Assembly: GCA_963617965.1 (NCBI GenBank)
Contig: CAVEQO010000028.1
Coordinates: 1 to 32,109, forward strand
Length of the DNA: 32,109 bases
Reading direction: 5' to 3'
Origin: UBA6382 sp963617965
Lineage (GTDB): Bacteria; Bacteroidota; Bacteroidia; Bacteroidales; Bacteroidaceae
Part shown: in pieces, positions 31,934 to 32,109 of the stretch
How positions within the stretch are numbered: the first letter of the stretch is position 1
Layout: the number at the start of each line of letters is the position of its first letter
Position numbers and translations under genes: made by a program
Notes under the pieces: model-generated
What the model saw: only the letters and a program-made list of their open reading frames with translations
Told to the model about the DNA's origin: nothing
The model's database searches: none

Positions 31934-32109
31934 CTATTTCAGTTCCTTTCCGTCTGAGAATGCGTTGCCCACTCGCTGACCCAATTCCATGTAGCCATGG
32001 TGTATCGGGTCGAAGCAGATGAGGTTCATCTTCTCCATGTCGGGTTTGCCGTCTTCTGCGAGATATTCCTCATGGCAAACGATGTTCACGATTTCGGCAA
32101 CGATGTAAT
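31934..32109 (-). CDS. Flavin reductase family protein, C-terminal fragment
   Basis: The last 57 codons of a gene that enters from beyond the window end. The fragment includes AEIVNIVCHEEYLAEDGKPD, then MEKMNLICFDPIHHGYMELG and QRVGNAF. This resembles the C-terminal end of flavoredoxin-type FMN-binding flavin reductases common in Bacteroidales. The body with the flavin site is outside the window, so the assignment rests on the tail only. It is on the same strand as the beta-galactosidase but 561 bp upstream, with a promoter between, so the two need not be co-transcribed. Confidence 0.65.
   Translation of the reverse strand, partial: YIVAEIVNIVCHEEYLAEDGKPDMEKMNLICFDPIHHGYMELGQRVGNAFSDGKELK

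Noticed and set aside
1..32109. CRISPR arrays, insertion sequences, prophage or toxin-antitoxin systems
   Set aside because: No regularly spaced repeats, transposase or integrase motifs, or toxin-antitoxin pairs were seen. The gene content is mostly core.

Overview
The window looks like chromosomal DNA of a member of the Bacteroidota, most likely order Bacteroidales and Prevotellaceae-like. Three things point there. Start codons lack clear Shine-Dalgarno sequences. Many are preceded by the Bacteroidota -7 box TAnnTTTG, often with a TTG 19-22 bp upstream. The gene content is lineage-typical: DUF4270, DUF4199, DUF6452 and DUF6048 proteins, a PorT-like barrel protein, and two proteins with type IX secretion system (T9SS) C-terminal sorting domains. 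Base composition is near balanced. Family and genus cannot be fixed from sequence reading alone.

Layout. (1) Positions 175-2835, minus strand: a shortened glycogen-synthase-like GT5 protein, a DUF4270 lipoprotein and an L-rhamnose mutarotase-like protein in one operon, divergent from panC-panD (pantothenate synthesis). (2) 4589-8459, plus: gyrA and a secreted TPR protein, closed by a strong bidirectional terminator. (3) 8575-9171, minus: a YigZ/IMPACT protein, divergent from thrS-infC-rpmI-rplT (9414-12764), the classic translation cluster. (4) 12902-13829: a degraded stretch holding a LysR-type regulator that has lost its DNA-binding domain and carries a frameshift, followed by a 50-codon plus-strand frame that looks like the tail of a membrane protein. 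(5) 13824-14991, minus: an EamA-type exporter and tRNA-Pro(CGG). (6) 15066-18464, minus: a four-gene unit of periplasmic-binding-protein-like protein, PorT-like barrel, xseA and xseB. A divergent promoter region separates it from a small secreted PKD/CHU_C protein. (7) 19476-26947, plus: uvrA, then a run of closely spaced genes (DUF4199 membrane protein, GT2 glycosyltransferase, DUF6452 lipoprotein, DUF6048 protein, ApbE flavin transferase, Crp/Fnr regulator). (8) 26966-31372, minus: a very large secreted GH2 beta-galactosidase with ricin-like modules and a T9SS type A signal. A 561-bp gene-free region with a strong promoter and several DnaA-box-like 9-mers separates it from the tail of a flavin reductase at the window edge.

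Most of the window is core metabolism and information processing. The points most worth a second look are the deletion-scar-like LysR region, the long regulatory region upstream of the beta-galactosidase, the mirrored -7 boxes at 18487-18548, the structured rpmI-rplT spacer, and the GT5-like protein that lacks its donor domain and its substrate-binding lysine. I saw no CRISPR array, prophage, insertion sequence or complete novel defence system.
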